Source of the DNA: Flavobacterium psychrophilum
Lineage (GTDB): Bacteria; Bacteroidota; Bacteroidia; Flavobacteriales; Flavobacteriaceae
DNA length: 64,000 nucleotides
Direction of reading: 5' to 3'
NCBI GenBank assembly: GCA_945860385.1
Contig: CAMAQD010000014.1
Location: 1-64,000, forward strand
Both the position numbers and the translations under genes were made by a program. Below, piece after piece: positions 61,964 through 64,000 of the stretch; position 1 is the stretch's first letter; each line of letters opens with the position of its first letter. The notes below the pieces were generated by a model. That model worked only from the letters and a program-made list of their open reading frames with translations. It was not told where the DNA came from and ran no database searches.

Positions 61964-63844
61964 ATGTGTGGAATAGCAGGAATAGTTGATCTCAAAAAAA
62001 CGCCTCAATTGGAGGCTATGAACAGAATGTTATTAAGTATGGCTCACCGAGGTCCGGATGCCGAGGGCATTTATCATAGTGGTAATGCGTTGTTTGGGCA
62101 TCGCCGGTTGTCAATTATCGATTTAAGTACAAATGCAAACCAGCCTTTTTTTGATACCAACAACAGGTATGTAATAGTATTTAATGGAGAAATTTACAAT
62201 TACAAGGAAGTGAAATCGGAAATCGATTATCCTTGGCAAAGCACGTCTGACACCGAGGTCATTTTAGCCGCTTATCTGAAATGGGGGGTGTCTTGTTTGA
62301 GCCGACTGAATGGCATGTTTGCCTTCTCGATTTACGATACGGTGAAACAAGAATTGTTTGTTGCTCGCGACCGTATAGGTGTAAAACCATTTTATTATAG
62401 TACTACCAATGATTATTTCGTGTTTGCGTCAGAAATACGTGCCATTCAGGAATCGGGCTATGTAAGCAACGAAATCGACAAAATTTCTTTGCACGGCTAT
62501 CTTTCCAGTCTGGCTGTACCAACCCCAGATACTATTTTAAGCGGCATTAAGCAGCTTTGTCCAGGTGAATACGGAATGTTTAGTGATGGTGTTTTTAAGA
62601 CAGAACGTTACTGGAGCATCGTGCCCGATTTTAATATTTTGTCGAAGGGAAGGGAACTGAGTTATGATGACACCGTAACCAAAACACGAGAACTGTTAAA
62701 AGAAGCTGTAAAAAGCCGTATGGTGGCCGATGTAAATGTGGGAGCATTTTTATCGGGAGGAATTGATTCGTCGGCAATTGTTGCAATAATGTCGGAATAT
62801 TCATCGCGTCCTGTCGACACATTTTCAATAGTGTTCAATGATAAGAAGTTTGATGAAAGAGTTTATTCACAACTCGTAGCTAAAAAATACAAAACATCAC
62901 ATACTGAACTAGAACTTGAGCCAACTGAGCTTATCCAACATTTGGATGAGTATTTTAAAAGTATGGATAGCCCAACCGTTGATGGGATTAATACCTGGAT
63001 GGTATCAAAACTTGTAGCTTCGACCGGAATAAAAGTAGCTTTATCAGGATTGGGAGGAGATGAATTGTTTGCCGGTTACTCTGGTTTTAGCCGTTGGAAA
63101 CAAATTTCTGATTTTAAGCAATTTCTTCCTTCCGTTTTCGTCAAAACTGGTTTTGATATAGCAAACAGACTAAGTCGTAAACGATCCTTTGTGAAACTGA
63201 ACGATTTCATTAATAATTCAACTCTTGATTTTAACTCCTTTTACAGCATTAACAGAGCAAACTTTCTGACAAAGGAGATAGACGGGTTGTTGGCTGGCAA
63301 CCTTGAAAAGAAAAAATATCCGTCATGGATTAATTTAAATGACTTGCCAGCTGTTAAAAATAGGATTTATAGTGAATATTCGATTGCTGAATTGACCCAT
63401 TATACACTTGATGTGCTGCTCAAAGACACTGATCAAATGAGTATGCGTTGGGCATTGGAAATCAGAGAGCCCTTTTTTGATTATAAATTGGTAGAATTTT
63501 TATTGACCATACCAGATAGCTATAAATTTGATAAAAATACTCCTAAAAAATTGTTAGTTGATGCTATGGGCAATTTATTGCCAAAAGAAGTAGTTTATCG
63601 ATCAAAGAAAGGTTTCTCGTTCCCTTGGAATTCTTGGATAAAAAATGAATTGCGAGCTTATTGTGAAGAATCTTTGACACAATTATCCAATAATGAAATG
63701 GTTGAATATACCACTGTTCAAGATCTTTGGAAAAGATTTTTAAATAACGATTATCGTATCAATTGGGTTCAGATATGGTCGTTGGTGGTGCTACAAAAAT
63801 GGATTGAAAACCATAGTTTAAAATCGGAAAAGAGATTAATGTAA
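61964..63844 (+). CDS. asnB: Asparagine synthase-type amidotransferase (AsnB/WbpS-like)
   Basis: A 626-residue two-domain enzyme. The N-terminal glutamine amidotransferase domain starts with Cys2 as nucleophile (MCGIAGIVD) and has MAHRGPDAEG and VFNGEIYN. The synthetase domain has the P-loop LSGGIDSS at residues 263-270 and SGLGGDELFAGY. Such proteins in polysaccharide clusters transfer amide nitrogen to uronic acids, which fits with ugd upstream. A true asparagine synthetase cannot be excluded from sequence, but the location favours glycan modification. Confidence 0.85.
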   Translation: MCGIAGIVDLKKTPQLEAMNRMLLSMAHRGPDAEGIYHSGNALFGHRRLSIIDLSTNANQPFFDTNNRYVIVFNGEIYNYKEVKSEIDYPWQSTSDTEVILAAYLKWGVSCLSRLNGMFAFSIYDTVKQELFVARDRIGVKPFYYSTTNDYFVFASEIRAIQESGYVSNEIDKISLHGYLSSLAVPTPDTILSGIKQLCPGEYGMFSDGVFKTERYWSIVPDFNILSKGRELSYDDTVTKTRELLKEAVKSRMVADVNVGAFLSGGIDSSAIVAIMSEYSSRPVDTFSIVFNDKKFDERVYSQLVAKKYKTSHTELELEPTELIQHLDEYFKSMDSPTVDGINTWMVSKLVASTGIKVALSGLGGDELFAGYSGFSRWKQISDFKQFLPSVFVKTGFDIANRLSRKRSFVKLNDFINNSTLDFNSFYSINRANFLTKEIDGLLAGNLEKKKYPSWINLNDLPAVKNRIYSEYSIAELTHYTLDVLLKDTDQMSMRWALEIREPFFDYKLVEFLLTIPDSYKFDKNTPKKLLVDAMGNLLPKEVVYRSKKGFSFPWNSWIKNELRAYCEESLTQLSNNEMVEYTTVQDLWKRFLNNDYRINWVQIWSLVVLQKWIENHSLKSEKRLM

Positions 63845-63990
63845 ACCCGATATTAGTGATTGCTGGGGAGGCGTCAGGAGACCAAATCAAAAAGAGGGGT
63901 GCTAATGGACAACGCTTGGTTAAAGACAAATACTACATCAAAGCAATTGTAAAAAATAGGACTGCATTGTTTCAAAAAATACTTAATTAA
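63845..63990 (+). pseudogene. Remnant with a GT4-like C-terminus
   Basis: Just after the AsnB-like gene, one short frame reads NPILVIAGEASGDQ and then KKRGANGQRLVKDKYYIKAIVKNRTALFQKILN-like text, ending in TAA at about 63990. The last part resembles the end of GT4 enzymes (NGRRLVEEKYS... motif); the front looks like the start of another protein, of LpxB type. I take it as a rearranged remnant. The window ends ten bases later. Confidence 0.4.
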
Positions 63991-64000
63991 AAAATAACAC

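Overview
The window looks like a chromosomal segment of a Bacteroidota bacterium, most probably a Flavobacterium-like member of the Flavobacteriia. The support is low GC throughout, TAnnTTTG-type promoter boxes, a type IX secretion C-terminal sorting domain, a two-subunit methylmalonyl-CoA mutase next to a DivIC/FtsB-like gene and uridine kinase, and many A/T-rich intergenic spacers with palindromic repeats. No ribosomal RNA gene is present, so the genus is an inference.

Layout. (1) 11-23858: a surface polysaccharide cluster, almost all on the plus strand. It has many glycosyltransferases (GT2, GT4, a fucosyltransferase-like gene on the minus strand, a GT-C-like membrane protein), two FkbM methyltransferases, a neuA / methyltransferase / neuB / neuC block for a nonulosonic (sialic-acid-like) sugar, an MBOAT plus SGNH O-acetylation pair, an AT3 acyltransferase lacking its catalytic histidine, and a Wzy/O-antigen-ligase-like polymerase. 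(2) 23859-24618: a heptamer-repeat cassette carrying a four-helix-bundle (S23/IVP-like) gene. (3) 24616-35928, all minus strand: housekeeping and metabolism, with a dienoyl-CoA-reductase-like SDR, methylmalonyl-CoA mutase large and small subunits separated by a toxin-antitoxin pair and a small exported protein, a DivIC/FtsB-like septum protein, uridine kinase, and a DUF3999/DUF2339 membrane pair. (4) 36059-36763: a tRNA-Pro locus rebuilt by a GIY-YIG endonuclease cassette and tandem partial tRNA copies, each with a hairpin or terminator. (5) 37395-40813: three exported proteins, namely a T9SS cargo, a common Bacteroidota surface-protein type and a beta-helix protein, closed by a strong terminator. 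(6) 41053-44668: a membrane O-acyltransferase with SGNH domain, and a wrecked IS1182-family transposase. (7) 45215-64000: a second, more A/T-rich polysaccharide cluster with a nucleotidyltransferase, UDP-glucose dehydrogenase, flippase, UDP-galactopyranose mutase, acyl/acetyltransferases, GT2/GT4/exostosin-like transferases, a second Wzy-like polymerase, an AsnB-type amidotransferase, and GT4 pseudogene remnants.

How it works together. The two clusters probably make two different glycans: one with a nonulosonic acid, O-acetyl groups and perhaps fucose; the other with GlcA (possibly amidated by AsnB) and galactofuranose. Each has its own polymerase; only the second has a flippase inside the window. 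The less ordinary material lies in the mobile or repeat-driven structures: the GIY-YIG/tRNA-Pro locus, the heptamer/four-helix-bundle cassette, and a repeat that inserted in frame into the mutase. All family calls come from reading motifs by eye; no database search was run.
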